Program-made: the position numbers and the translations under genes | The notes under the pieces: generated by a model | Database searches by the model: none | What the model was told of the DNA's origin: nothing | What the model saw: only the letters and a program-made list of their open reading frames with translations | From: Ruminococcus turbiniformis | GTDB taxonomy: Bacteria > Bacillota > Clostridia > Lachnospirales > Lachnospiraceae | NCBI RefSeq assembly: GCF_020687545.1 | Contig: NZ_JAJEQX010000002.1 | Span: forward strand, 145,078-209,077 | Reading direction: 5' to 3' | Length of the DNA stretch: 64,000 nucleotides | Shown here: positions 34,655 through 44,119 of the stretch, one piece after another | Numbering within the stretch: the first letter of the stretch is position 1 | Layout: every line of letters begins with the position of its first letter

Positions 34655-35986
34655 TTATTCTTGCTTTGATGAAGTTACTTTGGATATTTCCAGGGCTCCA
34701 ATGCCCTTATAGTAGATGTCAATTTCCTGGGTACGGTTCTTGCCCTTCGGATCGCTGGCAGCATGGACAACAATCTTCTCGATAAACTCATGCAAGATAC
34801 ACGGAGTCAATTCGGGAATTTCCGTATACCGTTCTACAACGGAGAGGAATCTTTCTACATTTGCGCTTTTGCGTTCCTCCGCTTCAATTTCATCACGGAG
34901 GGTAGCCGCTACCTCTTGAAGCTGATGCTGCTCTTTCTCGTAGTCGGCGGAGAGCTTTTGAAAACGCTCGTCAGAAAGTTTTCCCGAAATGGTATCTTCA
35001 TAAAGACTTTTCCGGTAGCCGGAACACAAGTAGTATTCCTGATCGCGCCGGAAATTGGTCGCCCTGCATTGGTACATAATGGAGCCGCAATCGGCACAGA
35101 ACATCATACCAGAGAACATCCCCATTTCACCCATCTTTGTGGGACGGCGCCGTGTCTGCCTTGCGAGCCTTGCTGCATCGGCAATCGCCTCCGTCCAGAT
35201 GGCTTCGTGGGTATTCTCAAAAATCTTCCATTCGCTTTCTGGATTGAGAAGGGTCTTTTTGCTCTTGTAGGATTTTTTGCGGGTTTTGAAATTAACCGTA
35301 TGCCCCAGGTATTCGCGCCAGCGATCCATAATGTCAGCGATTGTAGAAGAATCCCAAGCATAAGGCGAACCTTTCTTCGTGACATTGGTTGTCCTACCTT
35401 TGCTTGCGTAATAAGCAGCCGGGGTGAGGATTTTTCTTTCCGTCAGCTTTCTTGCGATCTGCGAGGGTCCCAGACCGTCCATGATATAAAGACCAATTTC
35501 ATAAACTACCTGGGCCGCTTCTTCATCCTTCACCCATTGCTTTTTATCGTCAGACGATTTCATGTATCCATACGGAGGCAGGGTAGCCAAATGTTCTCCC
35601 GCATTGCCTTTTACTTTCATAACAGCACGGATTTTTTTGCTGGTGTCTTTGGCGTACCATTCATTGATGATATTGCGGAAGGGTGTGAACTCGTTGTCGC
35701 CATGGGTACTGTCTACACCGTCATTCACCGCAATAAAGTGAATATCATGTTCGGGAAACATGATCTCGGTATACATACCGACTTGCAGATAATCACGCCC
35801 GAAACGCGACATATCTTTGATGATAACACGCTTGACAAGGCCTGCCTCAATATCTGCAATCATCTGTTGAAAGCCAGGGCGGTTAAAGGTCGTACCGGAA
35901 ATGCCATCATCAACATAGAATTTGAAGTTGGTATATCCGTGTTCAAGAGCATACTTCTCCAGGATTTTTTTCTGAGACGAGATTTG
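34655..35986 (-). pseudogene. large serine recombinase, catalytic N-terminus missing
   Basis: Site-specific recombinase of the large serine family. Present are most of the resolvase domain (SQKKILEKYA, VDDGISGTTFNRPGFQ, VIIKDMSRFGRDY), the recombinase domain and a zinc-ribbon (MMFCADCGSIMYQC), then a coiled coil. The first 25-30 residues, which carry the catalytic Ser, are missing: the frame meets an in-frame TGA at 35987-35989 directly before QISSQKK, and beyond it the sequence becomes the TetR promoter region. No proper start remains; the first ATG at 35863 would give a 402-residue inactive protein. This marks a rearrangement junction inside the element. Confidence 0.88.
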
Positions 35987-36023
35987 TCAAGGAGTGTTTT
36001 TGCAAAGCAGTGTGCAATTCGCA

Positions 36024-36082
36024 TTGACAAGCAGCAAAAAGAACGCTATAATAATGTCGTTATCGATAATGATGTTATTATT
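36024..36082 (+). promoter_or_regulatory. consensus promoter and palindromic operator of tetR
   Basis: TTGACA (36024-36029), 17 bp, TATAAT (36047-36052): a perfect consensus promoter. Directly downstream, TTATCGATAA (36060-36069) is the centre of a wider imperfect palindrome with AATAA and TTATT outer parts, as expected for autorepression by the TetR that follows. Confidence 0.82.
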
Positions 36083-36103
36083 TAGGCGCAGAGGAGTGAA
36101 GAC

Positions 36104-36712
36104 ATGGCCAATAGGGATCATTCCCTGGATGATGGGATCATTCAGGCTGCTTATTCGGAATTTCTTGCTTACGGCTTTCAGAAAGCCTCTCTGCACAAGA
36201 TCGCCGAAAAAGCCGGTGTTACTACGGGGGCAATCTACACAAGATACAAGAATAAAGACGCGTTGTTTGCCAGTCTGCTTCAGGATTTTTTTGAGACGAT
36301 GCAGGTTCTCTTTGCTCCCATCGCGGAAGAATACGAAAAAGCAAAGTGCAGCGCGCAGCCGGATGATATCCTCCACGCCATAAACGCCGAAGAACAGGTA
36401 TATTTTCAACTGCTGACCGAGCACTGCAATGACTGCACTTTATTTTTCTGCCGCAGCGATGGCAGCTCCATGGAAACCGTGCTGCATAAACTAATGGATC
36501 AAAAAGCGGAACAAACGGTGGAATTCTTTTCGCATATCTATGGGAAAGCGCCAAATGCCGATGCGATCCGTCTTTTGATGGGCTCACAGTTCTGGTACTT
36601 CCGCCAGCTGCTGGATCAGCATATGGAGGAAGGCAGAATGCTTACCTGCTTACAGGCAGTCCTTGATTTCACCAACGCTGGCTGGCGGCAGCTATGCGAT
36701 ACCTTGCAATAA
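36104..36712 (+). CDS. TetR/AcrR-family regulator of the ECF-ABC cassette
   Basis: A 202-residue TetR-type repressor. The N-terminal helix-turn-helix is KASLHKIAEKAGVTTGAIYTRYKNKDALF (residues about 28-56), the rest is the ligand-binding domain. GAGGAG precedes the ATG. It is the first gene of the plus-strand run TetR - ECF - S - ABC - ABC and has a perfect promoter with a palindrome at the start of transcription, so it probably controls itself and the transporters. The domain is known; the ligand, perhaps the transported molecule, is inference. Confidence 0.92.
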   Translation: MANRDHSLDDGIIQAAYSEFLAYGFQKASLHKIAEKAGVTTGAIYTRYKNKDALFASLLQDFFETMQVLFAPIAEEYEKAKCSAQPDDILHAINAEEQVYFQLLTEHCNDCTLFFCRSDGSSMETVLHKLMDQKAEQTVEFFSHIYGKAPNADAIRLLMGSQFWYFRQLLDQHMEEGRMLTCLQAVLDFTNAGWRQLCDTLQ

Positions 36713-36727
36713 ATCCGAAAAGTTAAT

Positions 36728-36749
36728 TCGGACGGTCCATCCGTCCGTT
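36728..36749 (+). terminator. hairpin between tetR and the ECF gene
   Basis: CGGACGG pairs with CCGTCCG around TCCAT and is followed by TTTCTT. It may end or reduce transcription before the transporter genes. Confidence 0.6.
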
Positions 36750-36799
36750 TCTTACGGCCGCTGGTTAGAGACGGCTAACTAATAAGAAAAGAGTTTGCG

Positions 36800-38962
36800 A
36801 TGATAGATTTTGAATTTGAATTTCAATATGCAGAAGAAAAGCAGCCCACCTTGCAAAAAGTCGGCGGCAGCATCCCAGCCGGACGCTGTGTGGTGCTCTG
36901 CGGCGGCAGCGGCTGCGGAAAGTCCACACTGCTACGGTGCATCAACGGATTAATCCCCCAGTTTTACGAGGGAGAGCTAAAAGGCTTTTGCCGCCTGAAT
37001 GGGCAGGACACCGCCGGAATACGTATCGGCGAGATCGGCGAGTTGGCCGCCTCGGTCTTTCAGGATCCTCGCAGCCAGTTTTTCACCGTGAACAGCTCCA
37101 ATGAAGTGGCCTTCGGTCTTGAAAATCACGGTCTGCCGCAAGATAAAATCCGACGGCGGGTAGATGAGGCCTTCCGGATCTTTCATCTGGAGCTGCTGAA
37201 GGATCGCAATGTCTACGAGTTGTCCAGCGGCGAGCGACAGCTCATCTCCATCTTGTCCGCGTGGGCAATGGACACAGATATTTTTCTGCTGGATGAGCCC
37301 ACGGCCAATCTGGACTTTGCAGCCACGCAGCAGTTAAAAGAGATTCTGCTTGCCCTGAAAAAGCAGGGCAAAACGCTGCTGCTCAGCGAGCACCGACTCT
37401 ACTATCTTGCCGACATTGCCGACGAATTTTGGGTCATGGCAGACGGCGAGATCAAAGGAAAATATACTGCCGCAGAGGCAAAGGCGTTCTCAGTGGAGCG
37501 GAGACAAACACTTTCTCTGCGCACGCTCGACCTTGCGGAGATCACCGTGCCGGAGAAAGAGCCGCTGCCGAAAACCGCGCCGACGGCGCTTTCCGTCTCA
37601 GATGTCTGCTATACATACGGCAGGAAGGCCGGAGATACCCTCTCTGGTGTCAGCTTTTCCGTCCGTGAGCATGAGATCGTCGGCCTTGTGGGCGCAAACG
37701 GCTGCGGCAAAACGACCATCGGCAAGCTGATTGCAGGGCTTTACCGCCCCTCCGGCGGCAGGATAATGCTTTTCGGAAAGTCGCAAAATCCAAAGCAGTT
37801 GCAAAAGCAAGTGCTGTTCATCCTTCAGGAGGCGGAGTTCCAGTTCTTCACAGGCTCCGTCCTGCACGAACTGCAATACGGCCATGCGGTGACACCGGAG
37901 TTTGAAGCAAAAACGGAAGCGCTGCTGAAAAGTATGGATATGTGGGACTGCCGCAACCGGCATCCCTTTTCCCTCTCCGGCGGACAGATGCAGCGTCTGA
38001 CGCTGATGATGGCGTATCTATCCGACAAGCCGATCGTCATACTGGACGAGCCGACAGCAGGACAGGACGCGGAAAGTCTGGAGCGGTGCGCAGCGCTGAT
38101 CCGGGAGATGCGGAAAGAAAAGACTGTTCTCATCATCACCCACGACCCTGAGCTAATTGCAGGTGCGTGTGACCGCTGCATTGGGCTGTCGGATGGGCAT
38201 GCAGAAATAGAATTCCCCGTTCATTCGGAACGAGATTTGCAAGCGGTACGGCAATATATGGAGCGCTTCCATCTTTCCAATGCTCCTGCGAAAAAACAGC
38301 ATAAAGAACGATTCCACCCGGCAACGAAGCTGCTTTACTGGCTGGCCCTGCTGGTCGTGATCTCCACATCCAACAACCACTTAGTTTATGCCGTATATAC
38401 GGCACTGATCCTGCTGACCGCAGCGGACGGCTGGCTCGGAACGGCGCTGGCAGGCGGGATGAGCTTTGGGCTGCTGTGGGCGGCAAACGCTCTGCTGCCG
38501 GGCACGGTGTTTTCCTTTATGCTGGTGCTGTTCCCGCGGATCATTGCCGTTGGCATTTCCATGCGGACGCTGATTGGGCGGAATGAAGCCAGCCGTACCC
38601 TGGCAGCGCTGCGCAATCTGCACCTACCGGAGCGGCTGATCATGATCGTGGCGGTGATTTTCCGCTTCTTCCCCGTTCTGTCGGGAGACATGAAGTTGCT
38701 GCGGCAATCCATCCGCACCCGGGGCGCGTTTGTGACGCCATGGCAAAAGTTGCGTGCGCTGCCATCCTATATCGAAATACTGACCGTGCCGATGGCTTTG
38801 CGCGTTATCCGCATCGCCGAAACGCTGTCCGCCTCCGCCGAAACACGGGGCATCGACTTAACCCGCCGCAAAAGCAACTATCTGTCGCTTCGGTTTTCTG
38901 CGTGGGATGCTGTTTTCTGCGTCCTGCTGGCGGCATCGATCGCCGCCGGCCTTATCCTGTGA
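36800..38962 (+). CDS. fused ECF transporter module: EcfA-EcfA'-EcfT in one chain
   Basis: Energy-coupling factor transporters normally use separate ATPases and a separate T protein. Here one 720-residue chain holds all three. ATPase 1: Walker A residues 35-43 (GGSGCGKST), signature LSSGE at 141, Walker B ending DEP near 167, His198. ATPase 2: Walker A 298-306 (GANGCGKTT), signature LSGGQ at 392, Walker B ILDEP near 418, His448. Residues about 505-720 are an EcfT domain with five hydrophobic helices and the two coupling motifs containing Arg-Gly (SIRTRGAF near 640 and AETRGID near 683). An S component follows 53 bp later. The start ATG has only a weak AAAGAG upstream. Confidence 0.9.
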   Translation: MIDFEFEFQYAEEKQPTLQKVGGSIPAGRCVVLCGGSGCGKSTLLRCINGLIPQFYEGELKGFCRLNGQDTAGIRIGEIGELAASVFQDPRSQFFTVNSSNEVAFGLENHGLPQDKIRRRVDEAFRIFHLELLKDRNVYELSSGERQLISILSAWAMDTDIFLLDEPTANLDFAATQQLKEILLALKKQGKTLLLSEHRLYYLADIADEFWVMADGEIKGKYTAAEAKAFSVERRQTLSLRTLDLAEITVPEKEPLPKTAPTALSVSDVCYTYGRKAGDTLSGVSFSVREHEIVGLVGANGCGKTTIGKLIAGLYRPSGGRIMLFGKSQNPKQLQKQVLFILQEAEFQFFTGSVLHELQYGHAVTPEFEAKTEALLKSMDMWDCRNRHPFSLSGGQMQRLTLMMAYLSDKPIVILDEPTAGQDAESLERCAALIREMRKEKTVLIITHDPELIAGACDRCIGLSDGHAEIEFPVHSERDLQAVRQYMERFHLSNAPAKKQHKERFHPATKLLYWLALLVVISTSNNHLVYAVYTALILLTAADGWLGTALAGGMSFGLLWAANALLPGTVFSFMLVLFPRIIAVGISMRTLIGRNEASRTLAALRNLHLPERLIMIVAVIFRFFPVLSGDMKLLRQSIRTRGAFVTPWQKLRALPSYIEILTVPMALRVIRIAETLSASAETRGIDLTRRKSNYLSLRFSAWDAVFCVLLAASIAAGLIL

Positions 38963-39015
38963 TCGCCGTCTCTGCGACGTTCAACCATATTCCATTCAAA
39001 AAGGAGTCTTTAACC

Positions 39016-39591
39016 ATGAGTACTGCAAACCCCAATAAACTGAAAATCAAGGACATCATCACCGTTGTCCTGCTGGCTCTGATCAATGTGGTCATTTTCT
39101 TCGCCAGCTCCGTCCTGTACGCAACGCCCATTACCATCATTCTGATGCCGGTGTTTTTCACCCTGCTGGAGGGCATCGTCTACTTCATCATCGGCACGAA
39201 GGTGAAAAAGCCCGGTGCGATCCTCATTTACAGCATTGTCCGCGCCATTATGGGCGGATACCTGCCGTACATCATCCTCTTTATTCTCTCCGGTGCCATT
39301 GCCGAGCTGCTGCTGTGGAAGATGGGCTACGGCAACGCGAAGGCGCTGACCGTCAGTTATGTCATCAATCAGGTGCTGGCTGCATTCGGCAGCACCATCA
39401 TTCCCTACGCCATCGCAGCCAAGGCTATGGCGGATCAGATGGTCACCGATGGCCGTCAGGACGCCATCCTTGCCGCATCCCAGATGCTGCAGTCCTGGGT
39501 ATCCGTGGCACTGGTGGCCGGTGTGATCGTGGCGGCCTTTATCGGCGCAATGATCGGCAAGCGGATCGTGAAAAAGCATCTTGCTGCGTAA
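39016..39591 (+). CDS. ECF transporter S component, MptD-like
   Basis: A 191-residue membrane protein with about six helices, resembling the MptD / Trep_Strep group of putative ECF substrate-binding proteins (segments LKIKDIITVVLLALINVV and GTKVKKPGAILIYSI). S components bind the substrate; that of this group is not established. AAGGAG lies 9 nt before the ATG at 39016. It follows the fused A-A-T protein and precedes two ABC half-transporters, so the four genes likely form one uptake unit. Confidence 0.82.
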   Translation: MSTANPNKLKIKDIITVVLLALINVVIFFASSVLYATPITIILMPVFFTLLEGIVYFIIGTKVKKPGAILIYSIVRAIMGGYLPYIILFILSGAIAELLLWKMGYGNAKALTVSYVINQVLAAFGSTIIPYAIAAKAMADQMVTDGRQDAILAASQMLQSWVSVALVAGVIVAAFIGAMIGKRIVKKHLAA

Positions 39592-39612
39592 TGCAGTCGA
39601 AAGGAGTTCACC

Positions 39613-41370
39613 ATGAAAGAAATTGAGCCAAAGCGTTCCGCCGCCTCGTGGCTGGCAGAGCTGGCAAAAGGGCGGTACGGCGAGTACGCTTTGAGCGTCC
39701 TTACGGCGCTGCTGGGCGTCGCCTGCTCGCTTGTTCCGTATTTCATCATCATCCGGCTCATCACCGCACTGGTAAACGGCACGGCGGAGCTGACGTACTG
39801 CCTGACGCTCTGCGCGTGGATGGCAGGCTTCTGGGTACTGCGCTATGTGCTGCACAGCGTGTCCACCTCTCTCTCCCACCATGCGACGTTCCATGTGCTG
39901 GCCAATACCCGCGTCCGGCTGCTGGACAAGCTAGCGACGCTGCCGCTGGGTACGGTGCTGGATCGTTCCTCCGGCTCGTATAAGAACATCATCGTCGAGC
40001 GGGTCGATTCCATCGAAACCACCCTTGCCCACCTGCTGCCGGAGATGACCACCAACATCGTGGGGGCGCTGGCGGTACTGGTGCTGCTGTTCATCGAGGA
40101 CTGGCGCATGGGCCTTTCCATGTTCATCGTCCTGCCGCTGGGCATTCTCTGCTTTATGTCCATGTTCAGCGGCTATAACGAGAAGTTTCAGCGCACGGTC
40201 ACCGCGACAAAGACACTGAACGACACGGCTGTGGAATACATCAGCGGCATTGAGGTCATCAAGGCGTTTGGTCAGTCCAGGACCAGCTATGCAAAGTTCG
40301 TCTCCGCCGCAAAAGAGGGCGCGGACTGCTTCATCGACTGGATGCGCGGGAGTTTGTTCGGACAGGTGGCCGGAATGGCGATACTCCCTTCGACACTTCT
40401 CGGCATCTTGCCGGTGGGCTGCCTTCTCTATATGCACGGCACACTGTCGGCGGAGACGTTTCTCGCGGTCATTGTTCTGTCCTTCGGCGTTATGCAGCCG
40501 CTGATCACCGCTTTTTCCTACACCGATGACATCGCGCAGGTGACGACCATCGTGGGTGAGGTGGCGGAGGTGCTGTCCGGCGAGGATATGCAGCGTCCGG
40601 AACGTGCGGAAAAGCTGCCTGCGGACAACGCCGTCGAGCTGAAAGATGTCCGCTTTGCCTATCACGACAAGGAGGTACTGCACGGAATCGATCTGCACAT
40701 TGCCCCGGGGACGGTCAACGCATTGGTCGGGCCTTCCGGCAGTGGAAAATCCACCATCGCCCGGCTCATCGCCTCCCTGTGGGATGTGAAGGACGGAGAA
40801 ATCGACCTGGGCGGCGTGGACATTCGCACGCTGCCGCTGGCGGAGTGCACGAAGCACATCGCCTATGTGTCGCAGGACAACTACCTCTTTGACCTTTCTG
40901 TCATGGACAATATCCGCATGGGCAGAAAGGGTGCGACCGATGCGGAGGTCATTGACGCCGCGAAGAAATGCGGCTGCCACGAGTTCATAATGGGGCTGGA
41001 GAACGGCTATCAGACCGTATGCGGTGCATCCGGCGGTCACCTGTCCGGCGGTGAGCGGCAGCGCATCTCCATTGCCCGTGCCATGCTGAAGGACGCGCCG
41101 ATCGTCATTCTCGACGAGGCAACGTCCTATACAGACCCGGAAAACGAGGCGGTCATCCAGTCGGCACTGGGAAGGCTGGTGCGGGGCAAGACGCTGCTGG
41201 TCATTGCCCACCGGCTGTCCACCATTGCGGACGCCGATCAGATCATTGTTGTCAATCAAGGCAAGATCGAAGCGACCGGCACGCAGGCGGAGCTTCTTGC
41301 GTCCTGCCCCCTTTATCAAACCATGTGGGAGGCCCACATCAGCGTCAAAGACGACGGGGAGGTGGCGTAA
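39613..41370 (+). CDS. ABC half-transporter (permease-ATPase), first of pair
   Basis: A 585-residue type IV ABC protein: six membrane helices (residues about 20-300) and a C-terminal ATPase with Walker A GPSGSGKST, signature LSGGERQ and Walker B IVILDEATS. The ATPase has the catalytic Glu. Its build and pairing resemble the yersiniabactin-type importers YbtP/YbtQ and IrtAB, which have exporter fold but import siderophores, as well as ordinary drug exporters. AAAGGAG precedes the ATG. The stop overlaps the start of the next gene by 1 nt (TAATG), so the two are co-translated and probably form a heterodimer. Confidence 0.9.
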   Translation: MKEIEPKRSAASWLAELAKGRYGEYALSVLTALLGVACSLVPYFIIIRLITALVNGTAELTYCLTLCAWMAGFWVLRYVLHSVSTSLSHHATFHVLANTRVRLLDKLATLPLGTVLDRSSGSYKNIIVERVDSIETTLAHLLPEMTTNIVGALAVLVLLFIEDWRMGLSMFIVLPLGILCFMSMFSGYNEKFQRTVTATKTLNDTAVEYISGIEVIKAFGQSRTSYAKFVSAAKEGADCFIDWMRGSLFGQVAGMAILPSTLLGILPVGCLLYMHGTLSAETFLAVIVLSFGVMQPLITAFSYTDDIAQVTTIVGEVAEVLSGEDMQRPERAEKLPADNAVELKDVRFAYHDKEVLHGIDLHIAPGTVNALVGPSGSGKSTIARLIASLWDVKDGEIDLGGVDIRTLPLAECTKHIAYVSQDNYLFDLSVMDNIRMGRKGATDAEVIDAAKKCGCHEFIMGLENGYQTVCGASGGHLSGGERQRISIARAMLKDAPIVILDEATSYTDPENEAVIQSALGRLVRGKTLLVIAHRLSTIADADQIIVVNQGKIEATGTQAELLASCPLYQTMWEAHISVKDDGEVA

Positions 41371-43103
41371 TGCTCAAGACACTGAAAAAATTTTTTGCCT
41401 TCTGCGGGGTGGACAACCGCAGGCTGTTTATAACATCTATCTGGCTGGGCGTGGTCAGCGCCATTTGCTCTGCCATGCGTATTCCGGCAGCCGCCATCGT
41501 CATTCAGGCGCTGCTGGAAAGGAACGTCACTATGGCAACTTTATGGACGAGCCTCGGCATTATCGTGATCTCATTGATCATTACGATTGCCATCAACATG
41601 AAGGCTACCATGCTCCAGACCCGTGCGGGCTACCGCGCCTGCGCCAACAAACGCATCGAGATCGCCGAGCACCTGCGCTACCTGCCTATGGGCTGGTTCA
41701 ATGACAACAGCCTCGGCGAGGTCACGTCCGTCACCACCAACACCATGGAAAACATGGCGAATGTGGCTACCCGCGTCGTCATGGTCACGACCCGCGGCTT
41801 TCTGACCTCCGGCATCATCGCAGCGATGATGTTCCTCTTTGACTGGCGCATGGGGCTGATCACACTGACGGGACTGGTGCTGTTCTTTGCCGTCAACGCC
41901 GCCATGCAGCGGGCGGAGCAGACCCTTTCCCAGCGGAAGTTCAATGCCGATGAGCGCCTTGTGTCCAAGGTGCTGGAATATGTGCAGGGCATCGCCGAGG
42001 TCAAAAATTTCGACCTGACCCACGACTCTGCCACGCAGGTACACGGCGCTGTGGAGGAAGCCCGCAGGGCGTCCTTTGCTATGGAGATCCCGTCGGTGCT
42101 TTATATGCTGGCGCAGTTTGTTGTCAACAAGCTCACCGGCGTTGCCGTCTGCGCGGCCGCTATCGTCTTTTACTTCAGCGGCACCATGGAGCTGACAAAC
42201 TGCCTTTTGATGCTGATCTGCTCGTTCATCCTCTTTGAGCAGCTGGACAGCGCCGGAAGCTTTTCGGCTTTGTTCCGCTCCATCGACATCGGCGTAGATA
42301 AGGCAAGCGCAATTCTGCGCGTAGAACCCATGGACATTGACGGGGAGGAGCTTTCGCCGGAACGGGAGGACATCACCCTGTCCCATGTGGATTTCTCCTA
42401 TGACAGCAAGCCCATCCTGCACGATGTGTCCCTGACCATCCCGGAGAAAACCACCGTGGCCATCGTCGGTCCGTCCGGAAGTGGCAAGACCACGCTGTGC
42501 AATCTCATGGCGCGGTTCTGGGACGTGCAGGGCGGCAGCGTGCGCCTCGGCGGACGGGATGTGCGGGAGTACAGCTACGACAGCCTCATCCGCAATTTCT
42601 CCTTTGTGTTTCAGCGGGTCTATCTGTTCTCCGACACCATCGCCAACAATATCCGCTTTGGCAAGCCCGACGCCTCCATGGAGGAGGTGCAGGCCGCCGC
42701 GAAAAAAGCCCGCTGCTACGACTTTATCATGGCATTGCCGAACGGCTTTGACACCGTCATCGGCGAAGGCGGTGCTACGCTTTCGGGCGGCGAACGTCAG
42801 CGAATTTCCATTGCGCGCGCCATCATGAAGGACGCACCCATCATCATTCTGGACGAAGCCACCGCCAATGTCGACCCCGAAAATGAAAAGGAGCTGATGG
42901 AGGCCGTTGCGGAATTGACCCATGATAAGACGGTCATCATGATCGCCCACCGGCTGAAAACCGTGCGCCATGCCGACCAAATTTTTGTGGTCGATCACGG
43001 CGAAATCGTTCAGCAGGGCACCCATGACGAGCTGGTTGCTGTTGACGGGCTCTACCGCCGCTTCGTGGTGGAGCGGCAGCAGGCCGCCGGGTGGAAGGTC
43101 TGA
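41370..43103 (+). CDS. ABC half-transporter (permease-ATPase), second of pair
   Basis: A 577-residue permease-ATPase: membrane part in residues about 15-300, then the ATPase with Walker A GPSGSGKTT, signature LSGGERQRIS and Walker B IIILDEATANVDPENE. Both ATPase sites of the pair look complete, unlike many heterodimeric exporters with one degenerate site. The ATG at 41370 is set by the 1-nt overlap with the previous stop; an open frame upstream is not used. The plus-strand cassette ends at the bidirectional terminator 43130-43166. Direction of transport cannot be read from sequence; the ECF neighbour favours import. Confidence 0.9.
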   Translation: MLKTLKKFFAFCGVDNRRLFITSIWLGVVSAICSAMRIPAAAIVIQALLERNVTMATLWTSLGIIVISLIITIAINMKATMLQTRAGYRACANKRIEIAEHLRYLPMGWFNDNSLGEVTSVTTNTMENMANVATRVVMVTTRGFLTSGIIAAMMFLFDWRMGLITLTGLVLFFAVNAAMQRAEQTLSQRKFNADERLVSKVLEYVQGIAEVKNFDLTHDSATQVHGAVEEARRASFAMEIPSVLYMLAQFVVNKLTGVAVCAAAIVFYFSGTMELTNCLLMLICSFILFEQLDSAGSFSALFRSIDIGVDKASAILRVEPMDIDGEELSPEREDITLSHVDFSYDSKPILHDVSLTIPEKTTVAIVGPSGSGKTTLCNLMARFWDVQGGSVRLGGRDVREYSYDSLIRNFSFVFQRVYLFSDTIANNIRFGKPDASMEEVQAAAKKARCYDFIMALPNGFDTVIGEGGATLSGGERQRISIARAIMKDAPIIILDEATANVDPENEKELMEAVAELTHDKTVIMIAHRLKTVRHADQIFVVDHGEIVQQGTHDELVAVDGLYRRFVVERQQAAGWKV

Positions 43104-43129
43104 AGAAACACAATCTAAAAAATATGAAA

Positions 43130-43166
43130 AGAAGCTCGTATCAGCTATTGACCGATACGAGCTTCT
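43130..43166. terminator. bidirectional terminator between converging operons
   Basis: AGAAGCTCGTATC pairs perfectly with GATACGAGCTTCT around an 11-nt loop. On the minus strand TTTTCATATTTTTT follows; on the plus strand a weaker T-rich run follows. Confidence 0.85.
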
Positions 43167-44119
43167 CCGTTTATTCTCTGTTTCCGGTAATAAAGTAGTC
43201 GCAATATCCACACGCCATATACCGTTGCCGACCTGCAGCTCCTTTGAGTCAAAGCCCGCCGCCGGGCCGAAAACGCTCCGTGTGGATTTGACAAAAACGC
43301 CGGGGACAAGGCGGTAAAGCCCCGGTATGTGCAGCAGGGCTGCAAGCTGTTTGTGGCTCGTTCTCGCCAGCTCCTCCACATAGCCATGAACGGTTTGCAG
43401 AGCCTCCTCTTTCGGCATGACCCGCTGCAAGGTTTCGTAGGCCGCAACGCCCGGTAATATTTGTCGCTGGAGGTGGTATTGCTTCTCCTTGCTTGCATCT
43501 GCATTTCTTTCACGAAGCTCTTCTTTTTATACCCGCAGTCGCAGTATGGGCCGCCGGAGGCGAGGGTGTACTGCCGCACAAAGTCGGTCACGCCGCCGGC
43601 TTCGCTCATGGTGTAGTCCAGGTGGCACAGGGCGGGGGTCAAATCGTACAGCCCCAGCTTTTTCATCAGCACACAGATACCGCATTTGGTGAAGCGTCCC
43701 TCGTAGCCGCTGTCATCGGGATATTCGTAAAGCTCCATATTCCATGAGTAGGGGTTGCGGTCAGCGGCTTTCAAGGTGGCGGTCGCCTTCATGCCGGAAA
43801 TATCTTTGGGGGTAAACTTGTTTTTTCCGCTCTTGCGGCAAAACCATTTCATGGGCTTTGTCATCATGGATTTTGCATAATACTCCGTCAGCCGCTCCAC
43901 ATCCGGGTGTTCCGGCATGGAGAGGATGAACGCACCGATCATCGCGCAGTTGACGATGTTCATCTTGAAGCGATCGCCTTTTTCAAATTCGGGCAGCTCG
44001 GAGATGATCTCCCTGTATTTCGGCTTTGCTTTTTTCGTGATGGCTTTTGCCGTATCGACATCATAGCCGAATACTACCGTCAGCTGTTTTTGGAATGAGC
44101 CTGCAAACATCGTCCACAT
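43145..44119 (-). CDS. L-2-amino-thiazoline-4-carboxylate hydrolase-like protein
   Basis: The first 210 residues or so match the ATC-hydrolase-like family (named after an enzyme that opens a thiazoline ring to give cysteine): NPYSWNMELYEYPD, GYEGRFTKCGICVLMKKLGL, PALCHLDYTMSEAGG and TLASGGPYCDCGY, with many conserved Cys. Beyond residue about 215 the frame reads through the next pseudogene in the wrong phase, so the true protein probably ended near 43490 and lost its stop. The ATG at 44119 has no good ribosome-binding site and the frame is open upstream (KSDLFGIPFG), overlapping the previous gene by 59 bp. It may be damaged. Confidence 0.7.
   Translation of the reverse strand: MWTMFAGSFQKQLTVVFGYDVDTAKAITKKAKPKYREIISELPEFEKGDRFKMNIVNCAMIGAFILSMPEHPDVERLTEYYAKSMMTKPMKWFCRKSGKNKFTPKDISGMKATATLKAADRNPYSWNMELYEYPDDSGYEGRFTKCGICVLMKKLGLYDLTPALCHLDYTMSEAGGVTDFVRQYTLASGGPYCDCGYKKKSFVKEMQMQARRSNTTSSDKYYRALRPTKPCSGSCRKRRLCKPFMAMWRSWRERATNSLQPCCTYRGFTALSPAFLSNPHGAFSARRRALTQRSCRSATVYGVWILRLLYYRKQRINGEARIGQ
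43171..43495 (-). pseudogene. second ATC-hydrolase-like gene, truncated and frameshifted
   Basis: In a different frame from the gene before it, this stretch encodes the N-terminal part of another family member: QILPGVAAYETLQRVMPKEE, then HGYVEELARTSHKQ and FGPAAGFDSKEL. Near 43215 the frame must shift to read ACGYCDYFITGNRE before a TAA at 43171-43173; the C-terminal half with the Cys-rich core is absent. No start codon is present in frame. It lies directly before the terminator. Two adjacent family members suggest an original two-subunit or duplicated enzyme. Confidence 0.7.

Noticed and set aside
39010..39894. Minus-strand frame opposite the S component
   Set aside because: Antisense shadow; the plus-strand S component has a ribosome-binding site and membrane helices.
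39931..41337. 468-codon minus-strand frame opposite the first ABC half-transporter
   Set aside because: It lies wholly inside a well-supported gene, is rich in His, Arg, Gln and Asp as antisense shadows are, and has no ribosome-binding site.
41571..43430. 619-codon minus-strand frame
   Set aside because: Only its first 85 codons or so (43170-43430) are real, from the ATC-hydrolase-like pseudogene; the rest is antisense to the second ABC half-transporter.
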